Below the pieces are notes generated by a model, which saw only the letters and a list, made by a program, of their open reading frames with translations, did not search any database and was not told where the DNA came from. DNA of 41,319 nt from an uncultured Acholeplasmatales bacterium (GTDB taxonomy: Bacteria; Bacillota_I; Bacilli_A; Acholeplasmatales; Anaeroplasmataceae), in NCBI GenBank assembly GCA_944324725.1, contig CALUXJ010000004.1:1-41319 (forward strand), in the 5' to 3' direction. The translations under genes were made by a program, and so were the position numbers. Position 1 is the first letter of the stretch, and each line of letters starts with the position of its first letter. Positions 9,401 through 24,400 of this stretch are shown here, piece by piece.

Positions 9401-12400
9401 CTTGTTACATCTACTGACCAATTAGTAAATGTATAACCTTCCTTTTCTGGCTTTTTCAAGCCACTTAATAAAGCAGTAAGAGAAATTTTACCATACTCAA
9501 ATGTAGTTGGGTTAGTGCCTAAAGTGATGCTACCACCATCTAATTCATAGCTAATATTATATGTATTAGCATTCCAAACAGCTGTGAAAGTAATATTAGA
9601 TGATGTCATTTCATAATCAGCTAATAATAACTTTCCTTCACCACTTAAATAATATTCAATACCATTAGCGGTAAAGTGTGAGAAAGTATAACCTAATCTT
9701 TCTGGATTAATACTAGATATATCAATATGTCCACCATAAGATACATTTTGACTAGGAATTTGATTACCTCCAGCCATATCAAAGGTCACATTATAAGTAT
9801 CCTTATCCCACCTTGCTGTTAATGTAATATTAGAGGTATAGTCATAAATCATACCGTTAATTACTTGTCTACCATCAGCATCATACCAACCAATGAAACG
9901 GTACCCAGCTAATGTTAAAGTAGGAATGTCAGAAATATACTTATCGTATTCAATTTGGATACTAGAAACAGTTTGCTCATATTCATCATTATTGACTGCA
10001 AAACTAATCGTATAATCGTTTTCTTCCCATAGTGCATATAATGTAACTGAATTAGTGATATTTTGCGTAAACTCATCACAATCATCATAATCTTTTGGAC
10101 CATTTGGAGTTTTTGCCCAACCGATAAATGAATATCCAATCTTACTAAATTGTTGCGCATTTAATTCTAATGTTTCGTTATATTTAATATCCTGATTTGG
10201 CATATTACCAGTACCACCATTGCCATTGAAGACAATTTGATAAGTATTAGGACTCCAAATAGCATACAAATTAACTACATCATCTTGTTTAGTAGATAGA
10301 TTAATTACCATATGTTGATCAGTATAAACAACATCACCATTACTAGTTGTAGCCCAGCCAATAAATGTATGACCAGTGTATTCAAAGCCATTAGGTGTTA
10401 ATTCATTAGATTCATCATAAGTCAATGTCTGATTAGACATAGAACCACTACCACCATTAGCGTTAAACTTTACATAATAGTTAATTGGTAACCATTTTGC
10501 ATATAGTGATTTTGATGTATTCTCCGTATCACCAAAGTTATACTCAGTATTATAATTAGAATCTATGTACCAGTCGCCTAAAACATATCCTTCCTTTGAG
10601 AATAATGTGTCTAATTCTACTTCATTAAGTGTATATGTTGCGTTTTCTAATGTAGGAGTAATTGTCATTACACTTTCACCCTCTACATATAAGAATACTC
10701 TAATCTTACTTGTAATAAATTCACCAGTTGCACTAATATCAGTACTTGGCATATCAGCAGTATCAGTGAACGAATAATCAAAACCAGCAAATCTATAATC
10801 AAAATCTCCCACTGTATATTCTTTACTACTAATTAATTTATCTAATGATCTAATATCTGCTTCATATGGAACGTCAATTATAACTATAATACTGTTAGTA
10901 TTTTCTAAATATTCAACACTATACCTATAACCTTTTAAGTTAGTAGATATTTCACCAATAATAGTGTTACTTAAACCCATTGGAATATTATTAATTGTTA
11001 GTTCAACATTATATATATTTTTTGTAAATTTTGGTTTGATTGTAATACCACTTGTATAAGTATATATATCACCTGATACAACTTGTTTTCCAGATTCATC
11101 AAACCAACCAACAAATGTGTAGCCTGGTAGATCTAAGGTTGTTAAATTTGGAATATTTGCACCATATGTAATATTTATACTTTCTGGTAAATCATTATCA
11201 TAAAGACCTTCATCATCAGCAACAAAACTAATTGTGTATGTCTTCTCTATCCATTTTGCAGTCAAAGTAATTATATTTTGCTCGTTAGCAAGCTTGATTA
11301 TATTTACATCTACCATTGATACTTCTTTATCATCCTTATCAAACCAGCCAATGAAGCTATAACCAATCTTATATATAGAATCTTTTGAAGGTAATTCTGG
11401 TAATTGACTTATAGTGAATGTAATACTATCAATATCGTCACTAATACCACCGGATAAACTAAATAGAATAGTATATGTTTTTTCAGAAAAAACAGAATAT
11501 AATTCTAATATGACATTATCATTTGGATCAGAAACACTTTCCATATTTATTAATACTTTATCCAAGTTAGAATATATTACTTGACCACCTTCTATATTTG
11601 ACCAACCTTTAAACAACTTTCCTTGAATTGGTTCAAAAGATAATAAAGTAACAAGTTCTCCATAAGTTACTGTTTGAAGTATTACTTCACTATCATAATG
11701 ATATTTAATTTTGAAAACATCACTAATAGGTGTCCACTCAGCTTTTAAAACAATATTTGTAGTAACTTTATAGGTTTCGTCAGTATTAGAAATGTAAATC
11801 GTATTATCTTTAATTACATAGACGCCACTACCATTAATTGTAAAATGACTAAAATTATAACCAAAACGGCTTGGCATACTACTTAAAATAATTTCTGAGC
11901 CATATGAGAGATTATATAACGGACTAATTGAATCGCCACCATTCATATCAAAGTTAACTTCATAACCTTCACTTGATAATGGGCTAAATCTAGCTTTTAA
12001 CTCTAAATCAAAAGCATAATTATAAATAGAACCAAATACCACTTGTTTTCCAGATTCATCAAACCAACCAACAAATGTATAGCCTGGTAGATCTAGGGTT
12101 GTTAACTTTGGAATAATTGCACCATATGTAATATTTATACTTTCTGGTAAATCATTATCATAAAGACCTTCATCATCAGCAACAAAACTAATTGTGTATG
12201 TCTTCTCTATCCATTTTGCATATAATACTAAATCTTTTGCTAAACCAGCTGTAGATACAATCTTTTCACCAGTGAATTCTTCATTTAAATACCAACCATC
12301 AAATTCATACCCTTCTCTTTGTGGTTTAATGGCTGATGTTTCATCATATATAAATGTTACGTTAGTATTAATTGTATAACTTGTCCTATCGCTATAAGTA

Positions 12401-15400
12401 CCACCATTAGTAACATATTTAATGTTGTACTCTACAGGAGACCAATTTGCTTTTAAAGTTATATTACGATTTTCTTTGCCAATCAAACCAAGCAATGAAT
12501 TTTTATCTATTGTAGCTAATTCATCACATGACCATCCGGTAAACTCATTACCAAATAGTGAATATCCTAGAGCAAAATTTATTTGAGCAGTTGATTTTAA
12601 GTCACTATAACTATAGCTAATAGAATTCATTGTTCCAGTAGCATCATTATTATTCTTATCGAAGATAATAGTTAAAATATAATCTCTTCTTACAGCATAT
12701 AAATTGACTATATTTTGCTCATTTACATATTGAACTAACAAATCTACCGCATCAGATGCCATGAAATTAATTACTTTACTATCACTTTCTAGTGACCAAC
12801 CTATAAACTGACTTCCTAAAGCATTATTGCTAGATGAACTGATAGTACTAGAATTTCCATAAGTTACACTTTGACTAGGTGTACCATCATTGTAAACAAT
12901 TGTAAAGCTAATAGGCTCATAATTTAACACCAATGTAATCGGAGTTGAAACAACCATATCAGAATAATTATTTTCTTCATATTTCCAAACTGGAGTACTA
13001 TATCCTATTATTGTTTGTTCATAATGTTCTAGCATATCCAAAGTCAAAATATCTCCACTTGATAATGCTATATAAGCAAATTCTGTAGGTGTGTTATTAC
13101 CAAATTGCTTTTGTAAAGTAACCAAAATATCCTTCATAAAAGTAGAATATAATGGTTCGTTTATTACAAATGTAGTATCCGCATTTTGTAATTCTATATT
13201 CTTAAAAGAATATTTCTCGTTTCCTTGGCTATATGAGTAATCTTGCGAAAGAACTTCATTAATAAATTCTCGACTACCCTCATATTCGGTTAAAACTTCT
13301 ATCGTTAGTTTACTACCAACTAAAGTAATATTAACTGTAATATTTTCACCATTACGTGTAGTACTAATACTACTAGTATCATCTATATCTTCTAAACTAA
13401 TTTCTAATTCTTTTGCAAATCGCTTTAATAATTCTGATTTAAAATCATAGCCACTAGGTACGTTATTAATTTCTATTATTGTTGCAAACTGCTTTTTAGT
13501 AAAACGTGCATAGTATTGTTTATTACCAAATTCCCCACTTGAAATACTATTTATAGCATCGCCTTCAAAAGTTGGATTATCATACCAACCTGCAAAAGCG
13601 TATCCTGTTTTAGTTACATCAGCTAATAGATTTAATCCCTGTGAATAAGTATATTTATCTACATCAATAAGCTTATCACCATCAAAATAACTAACACTAT
13701 AACTTTCCGGTTTCCAAATTGCATACAAAGGTTTATCTAAAGAACTATATATTGTACCTGGTAGGAAATAATTACCTCCATTTGGATCAGCATTCCTATC
13801 GGTTGACCAACCCAAGAATATGTAGTGTTCCTTTGAGAAACCATTGCTTGGCAAAACAATGTTGAAATCAGTGGAATTAGTGTTTGTTAACAATCCACTA
13901 ATTGGAGAAACTTCTCCATTACCACCATTACCATCGAAAGTAATATCATATCTATAATATGCTGTTAATTGAATTTTTTCTTCTATTGTTAAACTTATAA
14001 CTCTTTGTCCAGCTTGATATTTATTTCCATTAGCATCTTGCCAATACACAAATTCGTAACCTGTTAAAGTACTATCTTTTAAAACAATAAACTCATCATA
14101 ATCATATTCACTAGTTTCAGTAGTTGTACCATTTTCACTGTATATTATCGTATATTTTGTCGGATTATAAACAGCATATAGGCTAATTTCTCCCTCTTGA
14201 TTGCTACCAGATAAGTTGGCATATTGAGCCACATCTTCCATATTACTGATAACATTACCACTAGCATCTTCATAATGATCTATGATATATCCTGCTTTAA
14301 TAGACTCATAGTCATTCTTAAAATTAATAACATCATCAACCGTCTTATCATTTAATAAAAGAGGATTAGAATCATTATTATATGTGCCACCATTGAAATT
14401 TAAAGTAATGTCGTATTTTATCAAATCCTCAGAAACATATAATTCTAATATTTTATCATTTGATAATTCCTCTAATGTGGCAAAATCGATACCCGTAATA
14501 ATATCTTGACTGTCACCATCTATGAACCAACCTTTTTTATAATAACCAGGATGAAAATAAATATTAAGAAGATTAATATTTCCGTTAGAAAAATCATTAA
14601 TAGTTAAAGCTAAATCTAAGTTTTCTAAATGATTATTTGCATCATAGAATTTAATGGTATATGTGTCTATCTCATATTTTGAAACAAATATAGTTGTAGA
14701 TGTTATTACGTTACTTGAATCATTTGCGAGCAACTCTATATTATTCGGAATAGAATACCATCCATCAAACGAATATCCTTGTTTGCTCATACTATGAGAG
14801 ACCATGTCATACAAGTCACCAAATGTTGTATTATAATTAACAGTTACACTAAAATAAACGTCTCCATCATTATAGAAAAGTACATCATATTTCTTTGGCT
14901 CATATTTAGGAGTTACAGTAATGCTATTATTATCATCAACGTTATTTAGTAACTCACTAACTGGTAAATAATCAACATAAGCTTTACTATTTTCAGGAAT
15001 TAACCAACCATTAAATGTAAATCCTTCTAGTTCATCAGGTTTAAGATTTGGTGCAGCTATAGCTTGATCGTTTATAGTAAAGTAATAAACTTCTGTATAA
15101 ACTTCATCAAATTTAAAGGTTATAGTATATTTTATTGGCTCATAAATCAATGTTACTTCTTGAATTGTTTGATTTGGACTACTAAACAATTCAATTAAAG
15201 TTTTAAAATCATAGCTTTCCTGGGCATTAACGATTATATCATTACCTATACCAAAACCTATAAAGTTATAATGTGATACTTCCTTAACATCAATTTTAAT
15301 TGAATTACCACTATTAATACCAAAAGTAACATCCGCAATTATTTCAGTTTGAACATTTGAGTTAACAAAGTGCAATGTATATTCTTTTGGTGTAGCTACT

Positions 15401-18400
15401 AATTCTATAGTAATAATATATTTTGAGCCATCTTGGCTAATACAATACCCATAATCATTAATCAAACTACCTAAATTTGGCATTAACAAATTATCACCAA
15501 ATATGGTCGTCCATGATGTTGTAGTTCCATTTAAATAATAATTCAAATTGTAATATGGTTTGTTTGTCTCATCTATACTATTAATATTTTCTATAGTAGG
15601 CTGATTAGTAATATGAGCCTGATATTCATATGTAGCTGATTTGATAGAACTACCATTTGTTACATACCGAATTTCATATTCAACTGGATTCCACTTTGCA
15701 ACAACACCCGTAATATTATACGTGACTACCATATTTGTAACATCATTGCCATTGATTTCCCAATTGCTAAATGTGTAACCTGGCCTGCTACTAACAATTT
15801 CTGCTAAAGCATCTTCAATCGTGGTTCCATATTGTACATTTAAAATGGTATCTGATACTATTTGACCTTCATTATATGTTTGGTAAGTAATTGTGAATTG
15901 TGAAAATTCTTCCTTCAATGTTAAATTACCAAATATTGTTGTCGCCACTGTAAACTTATGTTCCGTTATGTTGCTAATTGGAGTTAAATCATTACTAAAG
16001 TACCAGTCACCAGTAAAATCATACATTTCTAACGTTGGTTTTACATAATCTGTTATCACATAATAACCATCTTCAGTACTTTCAGCAAGATAGACTAATG
16101 TATAAATAGTATTATTATTGTATATTAAGTTAGCAATAATTTTGATTACTCCTGAAGTTTTAATAGAAGCATTGACAGACACATTAGCAGCTGGCATCGT
16201 ACTAAATATAACTTTTTCTTCTTTTCCTTCAGTGTTCTTGGTATAAATCAAGATACTATTTTCTTTTCCGATATTATTTAAACTACTTATATCTGTTTTA
16301 TATGGTATATAAAATATATTATCACTAGGCCATTTCAAATATTTATTCTCATTGGAATTTAAAGCTTCATTTATAGCCTTCATAATGGCATTCTTATATG
16401 AGTCATCAACATCATTAACATTAATTGTTAATTGATATTCATTAGGTGTCCATATAGCTTCTAGCATAGCATTAGAAGTGATAGTATATGTGCTTGTATA
16501 GATTTCATCAGTAATTCCAACTACTCTCCAACCACTAAACGTATAATTTTCTCTTTCTTCTGGAGTATATCTAGTAAGATCAATTATATCGTTATAGAAC
16601 CCTTCAATTTCTACTGGAACTATTGTCTCACCAGTTAATGTAACATTGTATTTATCTTTTTGATAAATAGCTGTAAAAGTAGTATTTTGGGTCAATGGCG
16701 TTTGAATATAAATATTGGTCGTTTCACATTGGAAGTTTGAATAAGTATAACCATCTTTAGTTGGACGCGCTGGCAAATAATTATTTGCGGTTGAATAATA
16801 CATTGCATGCACAACATAGTATCTTAAAGTCTTTTCTTTAGCATCTACTTCTAATTTAATGTGTTTATTAGAATCATCCAAATCAGCTAAATTTTCTAGG
16901 TAAAAACCATCCTTCGCATCATCTTCATCAAATGTAAAACTACCATCTTCTGTCGCATCAAATATAATATAAAATTTAATAACTGCAAATTCCACAGAAA
17001 TAGTAACAACATTATCAACGGCATTATCTAACACATATTCGTTGTTTATTGTAATTTCCGGGCTCTTCATTTCATATCCTTCAAAGTTAAAGAACTCACT
17101 ATCTATACTTTTTGATTCACTATTAAAGGTGTATGTAATAGCCGTTTTTTCTGGTTTTTGACCCCATAATTCATTGCCTGTAAAACTTATGTCAAATTCA
17201 ATTAGATATGTTTTTTCACGATAACTAGCTGTTAATGTCACTGTTTTACTACCACTATCATCTTCTCCTGTTAAATCTGGTAGATATATCGTACCATCAA
17301 CAACAATATTACCATCTATTAACCAGCCAACAAAATCATAACCAGATTTTGTAGCAGTTGGCCATAAACTTGTATCAATAGGTGTATTATAGTATAATTT
17401 GTGTCCTTCTGCATTACCATCTAGTGTCGCACCAGAACCCGGGTCAAATGAAATTTGGTATGCTTCTGGTTGTAATGTAATTGAAATTATCGTGTAACCA
17501 GTGACTATTATCTTCTCATCACCTGTACCTGAGCCATCATATTGAAGTTCATTATTAACAGTTATTTTAAAACTATCATATTTATCTTGATAACCCTTTG
17601 GTCTATTGTATGAACTACTAGTTAATATAGTGCGTAAATCGGATTTTAATTTATTTACAACAATACGATTGTCACTATACCAGTCAACATTTATGTCGTT
17701 TGTAAAATATTGTGTAATAAAATTGCCTACTGAATCAAATACGGAAATAGTGTATGAACTTTCTCTCCATTTTAATGTAATAGTCGGATTAGTAGCATTG
17801 TTATCTAATCTAACATTAATATAATTGAATGTTTTTATACTATCCCCAACATAATAAACTGCATTATATCCCGCAAAATTATATATAGATTCAAATAAAG
17901 AAGGGTTATTATGGATAAGTAATGTTTTAACATGCTCTAGAGCTTCTGTTAGTTCGGAGCCATAAGTAGCTTTAAGAATCAATTGATTTTTTTCAATATC
18001 AAATGACAAATTATAATCACTATTTGCATATGAACTATTAAGAGTCCCCTGTTCAGTTTGAATAATAATATCATACGTAGTTATTCCATAGTAAGCATAG
18101 ATTGTGACATCATAAGCAGGCATAAGCATGTCTTCTATTTCAACATTATCCACACTGTGTAATGAGAAAGAAATAAATTCTCTACCAGCAGGTGTAGATA
18201 TATCTGAAATAGTTATATTATTTACAAAATTGATTGGTTGACCATATTCGATTTCTGTTACCCATAAACCAGCTTCATTGCGTTCGAACGTATATTCACC
18301 AATTGTATATCTACCATTGGTAACATTATTAAATGTACCACCATACAAATTTATTAAAAGTTCATAAGAATCAACTTCAAAGTAACCATAAATTGTAATA

Positions 18401-21400
18401 TCTTTTAAACCATCAATTGTCAATTCAGTTATAAGATCACTAATCGTTATAAATTCGAATTCCCTATTATCAATTAATACATACCAATATTGGAATGTAT
18501 AACCTGTACATGTTGGAGATACTAATCCAAATGTACTATTGATTGTATATACCACTTGTTCACTATTAGGATTTGTTATATTACTACTATTTTGAATTAC
18601 TTGGCCTTCACTATCTTTAAAAATGTAGTCATATGTAATATCAAATTTTTTTGTATCACATAACAACGTAAATTCAAGGTTCATCAAATTAGAAAGTGGG
18701 ACTTGTTGTTGAGATTCTTTAATAATATCATAGAAGCTTAATAGATAACTACCTCCAGTTTGAGCAATTATTCTAAAGCTTGTCATATAATATTTTTCAC
18801 CACTAATGGTTGTAATCCAATATTTAAATTCATATGCATTATTTTCTTTAATTGTTGGAAGTTGAATATTTTTACCGCCATTAGTTGTATCGTTAATTGT
18901 ATAAATTATTACATTATCAGAGCTATCTAATTCCACATTGCCATTAGCATATTGTTGCAAACCAGTTAAAGTAATTCTATATTCTATTGGTTCCCATTTA
19001 GCATATAAAACCTCATCACTAGAAGAAATATAGCCATCAAACTCTTCATTATATGCAGAATCTCTATACCAACCTGCAAAATAATAGCCAGGGTATGATA
19101 AGTGTTCAACCACATTAGATAAATCTAATGCTAGGTCTTTACTAGAAACATAGTTAACATTAGCAAACCATACATTATTAATATTATCAAAATTAAACGT
19201 AATGTTATCATTTACTTCAATAGAATTTACATCGCTTATTATACCATTAGCAAGATTAAGTTCTATTCTAACACTATGAGTATCAGTGACAGGGCCATTA
19301 TCAATATTACTCAACTGAACCGCAATTTTTGATAGGTTTCTAATTTCATCACCATTTAATCTAAGCGTTTCATTAACGAATGTTTGTAATTGAGGATAAT
19401 AGTAATATGCATCCTCATCGTATGAATTCCAACTCCAACCTGATTCAAAGAAAGTAGAGTTTAAACCAAATGGTTTTTGATTATTTGTTTGACAAATCAA
19501 ATGAGAGGATGAAAGTTTAATACTTGAATTTGTATTTGCCTCATAGCCTAAAGTTTCTACGGCATTAGCATTTCCAATAGCTTGAATAATTGAATCTGTA
19601 TAACCAGAATAGAAAATATCGCCGTCAAATACAGATGTGCTTGTCAAATTAGCTGCTACACCTAAACCAACTAATGCACCAGCAAAGGCATACTCATTGC
19701 CATCAAATAATAATTCCCCATTGGCAATCACAGAGCCAACATTCATAGCATATGATAATTCTGAGTAAGCAAAAATACCAGCAATACCACCAACATGACT
19801 CCAAGCTTCTATAGTACCAGTATTAATAACATTTCTTAAATCCTTGTTGCCGCCTTTCCAACCTTGATCAGTACGCTCAATTGATGTTTGACCAACAATA
19901 CCACCGGCACCACGAGCACCAATAGAATGTGATTCAGTTAAACTTGAATCTGACTCTTCACTAATTTGGTCTTTATGAGTAAATACAACATTAGTCATAT
20001 CATTATATGAGAAGGAATTTTCATATATGCCTTCCCATGTAGCTGAAACATTCCCAACATTCATTGAGTTCGACAACGTTGAAGCACCATTTATTCTACC
20101 AACAATACCGCCAACATAGGCGTTAATTTGAATTGTTGTTATAATATTGTTTCCTACACCATAATTATAAGTTGTAGCCAAACCTGAAGTTGCAATTATT
20201 GTACCAATATTAAATCCTGTAGTTATTGTATTGTCTGTCTTGGTTGTATCGTTTTCACTAATCATAGTTCCTACTAATCCGCCAACACCAAATCTGGCCC
20301 TAATAGCACCACTATTATACGCTTCTTCTAGAATTATGTGATAGCCTTGACCCATAATACCACCAGCTCTACTACCATAATAAGATTTCATAGTAGAGCT
20401 TTCACTCCAACTAACATCTTTTTCAATATCTGTTATAGCTGGTATTACAATCGTATTTTCTGAATCGTCACTTGCGACGACTATATTCGGATTATATGTA
20501 ATAGTACCTTCATTAATAACACGTGTTATTTGACCATTTTGATAAGTATTTGTGTTTGTGTCATAATGGCGATAATATGTACCAAATATACCACCAGCAT
20601 TAACTCCGTAGAATGAAATGTCTGCTGTATTTCTTATATTGTAATATGTTCCACCATAGGAAAGTCCTACTAAACCACCAACACTAATTCGGCCACTAAC
20701 ATCACCAGCAATTACAACGTTTTCTATGCTAGCATCCTTTGTATAACCAAATAAACCAATAAAATCATCACCACTAATATCAACCGTAATTGTCTTATTA
20801 TTACCATCGAAATTACCACTAAATGGCATTGCTCCACTTAGTATTGTTTGTGATTGTATAGGTAAGTTGTCATTACCAAAAACATCCTGAGTAATTTTTG
20901 GCACACTAGCAATTACTTGACTCATTGGATTAGAACTATTATTAAAATCATCGCTTAACTTAAAATAATAGTTAGAATAATCTATGTATTCAAAGCCTAA
21001 ATCACCACTCACCAAAAGACAATTAAAGTATTTGTAAGATTTTCCTTCTATTTCAACTTCAAAGTTCTCAGTCGCAATAGACGAATTTGAACTATTAATT
21101 GTTCTTGCAAGCATATTTAATCCATTTGTATCATTTATTATAAATGGATCACTACTAGTACCTAAGCCACTATTATAATTAGCAGAATACTCTTCACCAG
21201 TAAAGATTGATGCCCATTGAGCCTCAAAAGTAAAGCTTGTTGATTCAGTAGAATTTTTAATTGTATCTATATAAGAATTACTAGCTAAATCTGCTTCATC
21301 CTCAAGAACTAAATCTTCACCATTTACTTGAACATAGCCAGTACTTATTTTAACCTTCCAACCTAAGAAAACAAAACCAGTTGCATAATATCCTAGAGGA

Positions 21401-24400
21401 TTTAGAGTTGAAGATAAAATAGGACTATTAGTTGTTTCACTTTCATCAGCAGGAGTACTTATAAAGGCCTCATAGGACATTTCTTGCATTTCCATTGTGC
21501 CTTTAACAGTCTCTAAACCACCATTATCAAATGTAATTGTATATGTATTTGCTTGATAGAGAACACCAAGATAAATATGACTTTCGTTGTCACTATAGTC
21601 TTTGGTTGAAATTGTACTAGTTAAGCCATAATATTTAGTAGCATCCGCAGTATCGTTTTTTTCAGCATCACTGGCATGTAAAATAAATCCAGCTATAGAA
21701 AAGCCATTACTAACAGATAAATCTTTTAATTTCTCTAAATTTAATGGTGTTATAGAATCAATGTAGAAAATGATAGTCTTAGTAGCACTATGATAGGCAG
21801 GCATATAATTGTTTATGTCGGATATTAAACCTAAATCTATAGCATACTCTTCTAATTCTAAGTTAGAATTAAAATTTTCATCACTAACTTGAATTTTTTG
21901 AGTATTATCTGTCTTTTCATAAATTGTTGTTGTAGAACCACTTGGTGTAACATTTTCCCAAATATCTTGAATACTGATTTCAATGGCTAATACCATACTT
22001 AAAACTGTATCATAATTAGTATTTGATTTTTTTAGCATATCATAATTAGGAACATGCGCTAATATCAATGTAAAATGACTAGTATAGTCAATCTCACCAG
22101 CTACTAATGTTTGATCAGTATCAGACGTTTTCATAGAGTATACTATTGTATTATTACGATAATATTGTTGATCTCCAACAAAAACATTAATTGGTGTAGA
22201 GTTTGAGAATGTTCCAGTTGCGTTAATTTTACATGAACCTATCTTACCAATGACTCCAATTTCACCAGAAAATGATTGTAAATTAAAAGTACCACCTTCA
22301 AGCAAGACATCTAAGTCATAATTATCTAGATCATAATCACTTCCCAAATACTTTGTACCTGTAATAATAGCATTGCTACCAATATTTATTATAGACGTAC
22401 TGTAAACTGAATATATTGCACCATAGTAACCCTCATTACTTACAATATTACCATTAATATTAGTAACTGTATTACCTCTACCAATTTCAATAACACTAGC
22501 ATAGTCAGATGTTCCTCTATTATTTTGGATAGTAGCATTTTCTCCTAGTGTAAATGTACCATTATTTTCAACAATAAGGTTACCACCATCTTTAGCGCCA
22601 CTTACTACTCTTTCCTTATTACCATCTATAATTATATTATTTAATGTCAATTCTGCATCTTTTTCGACAGTGAATAATGTTTCACCAAAGGCAAAATTCT
22701 CACCTAAAGACAATGTACATATATTTGAAGGATCACTGCTAACAATTGTAACATTACTATTACTTGGAATAGTAACACTATCATTTATTACTATAGTGTC
22801 TTCCATTACATCTGTGGCATCTTCGGTCGTATCATTACTATCTTCAATGCTTAAGCTTCTATTTTTGTGAATAATTACTGCAATTTCTTTTCCTTCTTGT
22901 TGAAGTAGAATAAATTCATCACTCTTAATAGCTTCTGATAGACTTGAATAATATGTATTGTCTTCTTCTTTCTTTATAGAACCACCTTCATAGTAAGACA
23001 AAGAGATAAATTTATCATTATCTCTATCTTGTTCAGTATTTTTTGCTACTGAATCAATAAATAAATATTTCTCATATATACTTTCATCATATTTTACTTC
23101 GTAATCAGCTGTATCCAATAAAAACTTATTAGGTTGTGGTTCTATATCACCAAAATATCCAACTAATATATTATTATTGGCATATAAGTCATTAGCAGCA
23201 TAAGATATTAGGCCAACTATACCTGTTGCAGTAAGATTATTTGTAACAACAATAGGAATTTGTTTTTCCGTAAATGGAGCATCAACTTCTATTTTAGTAA
23301 TTCTAGCTGATCTATTATCATTAGTGTTAACCAGGCTATATATTTTTCCAGCTTTTAATTTATATATTCCATCACTTGATGCATCCACTATCGTAACATT
23401 TGTAGATTCTCCGTAATTAACAGAATATTCTTTATCATCACTTTGATATATAGCCATTTCATTATACTTTATAGTTTGCCAATACCATTGCCGTTCTTCG
23501 TAAAACGTTAATTTTATGCTACAATCCTGTTTAGGCATTAAAACGAAATATGATGAATTATTATTAGTCAATTCTAAATAATTGTCTTCAATATTCAAGT
23601 TTTTAACTTTGTAGAATAGACTACCTATGTTATGTGTTATACCATTATCGTTCGTATTTTCCCAAAAATTCCAACCATTTCTATTACTTTCTTCAACATT
23701 AGATAAAGGTATTTGACTATATGCGGTATCATCTGCTACTAAACCAGAAAAAACAATATTATTAGATGTATCTATTTGAATGTTACCTGAAAGTTCCACC
23801 ATATAATTTGTACCGTTATAACTTACACCTTCACCGTAAACAACTTCATCAGATATGCAATATATACCATTACCCTGATTATTATTTCTTGCTCTATTTT
23901 CAGCAATATAACCACCATTTAATACAAGCTTATTATTGCCAATTGCCCCAGTCGAATATACTGAAATTCCACCACCAAATTCTGCAGTATTGTTAGTAAT
24001 ATCAGCATCATTTAAAGTTAGCGTTTGATTAGTAATAAATTGAGAATTACCTAGAGCTAAACCACCACCATAACCTGTTACTCTTCCATCCGTAGTCTGA
24101 GGAGTATAAGCAGTATTATTATAAATCTTGGTATTGCCTAAAGTAGACTCATTTAAGGTTATGGATGCTTCTGTGTTAGCTGAAGTCGCAATACCTCCAC
24201 CATATGTTGCTCTATTTCCATAAACATTACCACCTGAAATAGTAACATGGGAATTCCATACGCAAATTCCACCACCAAAACCATAGGTAAAGTTATAGGC
24301 AATGTCACCACCATGGATATTTAAAGTAGAGTTGGATCTAACCATAACACCAGCCCCATCGGAATCATAGGCACTACTACCATGGTTATAACCTATTAAA

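Larger units (their letters stand above)
7220..19280 (-). repeat. Coding array of about fifty InlB B-repeat modules
   Basis: Within the giant gene, modules of about 65-90 codons recur. Each has an opening beta strand (Y-x-I-x-F/Y-x-x-x-G-G), a middle G-Y-x-F-x-G-W-Y box and a closing L-x-A-K-W strand. The aromatic-Gly-Trp anchor or a degenerate form can be counted about fifty times. Modules in the membrane-proximal third (about 7.2-10.5 kb) are regular. Those towards the N-terminus are divergent, many having lost the Trp. Boundaries are approximate. Confidence 0.85.

Noticed and set aside
7220-19280. CRISPR array or tandem DNA satellite
   Set aside because: The repeats are protein-level modules with variable DNA sequence in one reading frame. 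No short identical repeats with regular spacers were seen.
19640-20830. IgA-protease (M26) like enzyme in the GLUG region
   Set aside because: GLUG motifs occur in such proteases, but no HExxH zinc motif was found.
22670-22870. Plus-strand open frames inside the giant gene, including this one and 17606-17824
   Set aside because: They lie antisense to a long frame with clear domain structure. They show no ribosome binding sites or family features, so they are shadows.
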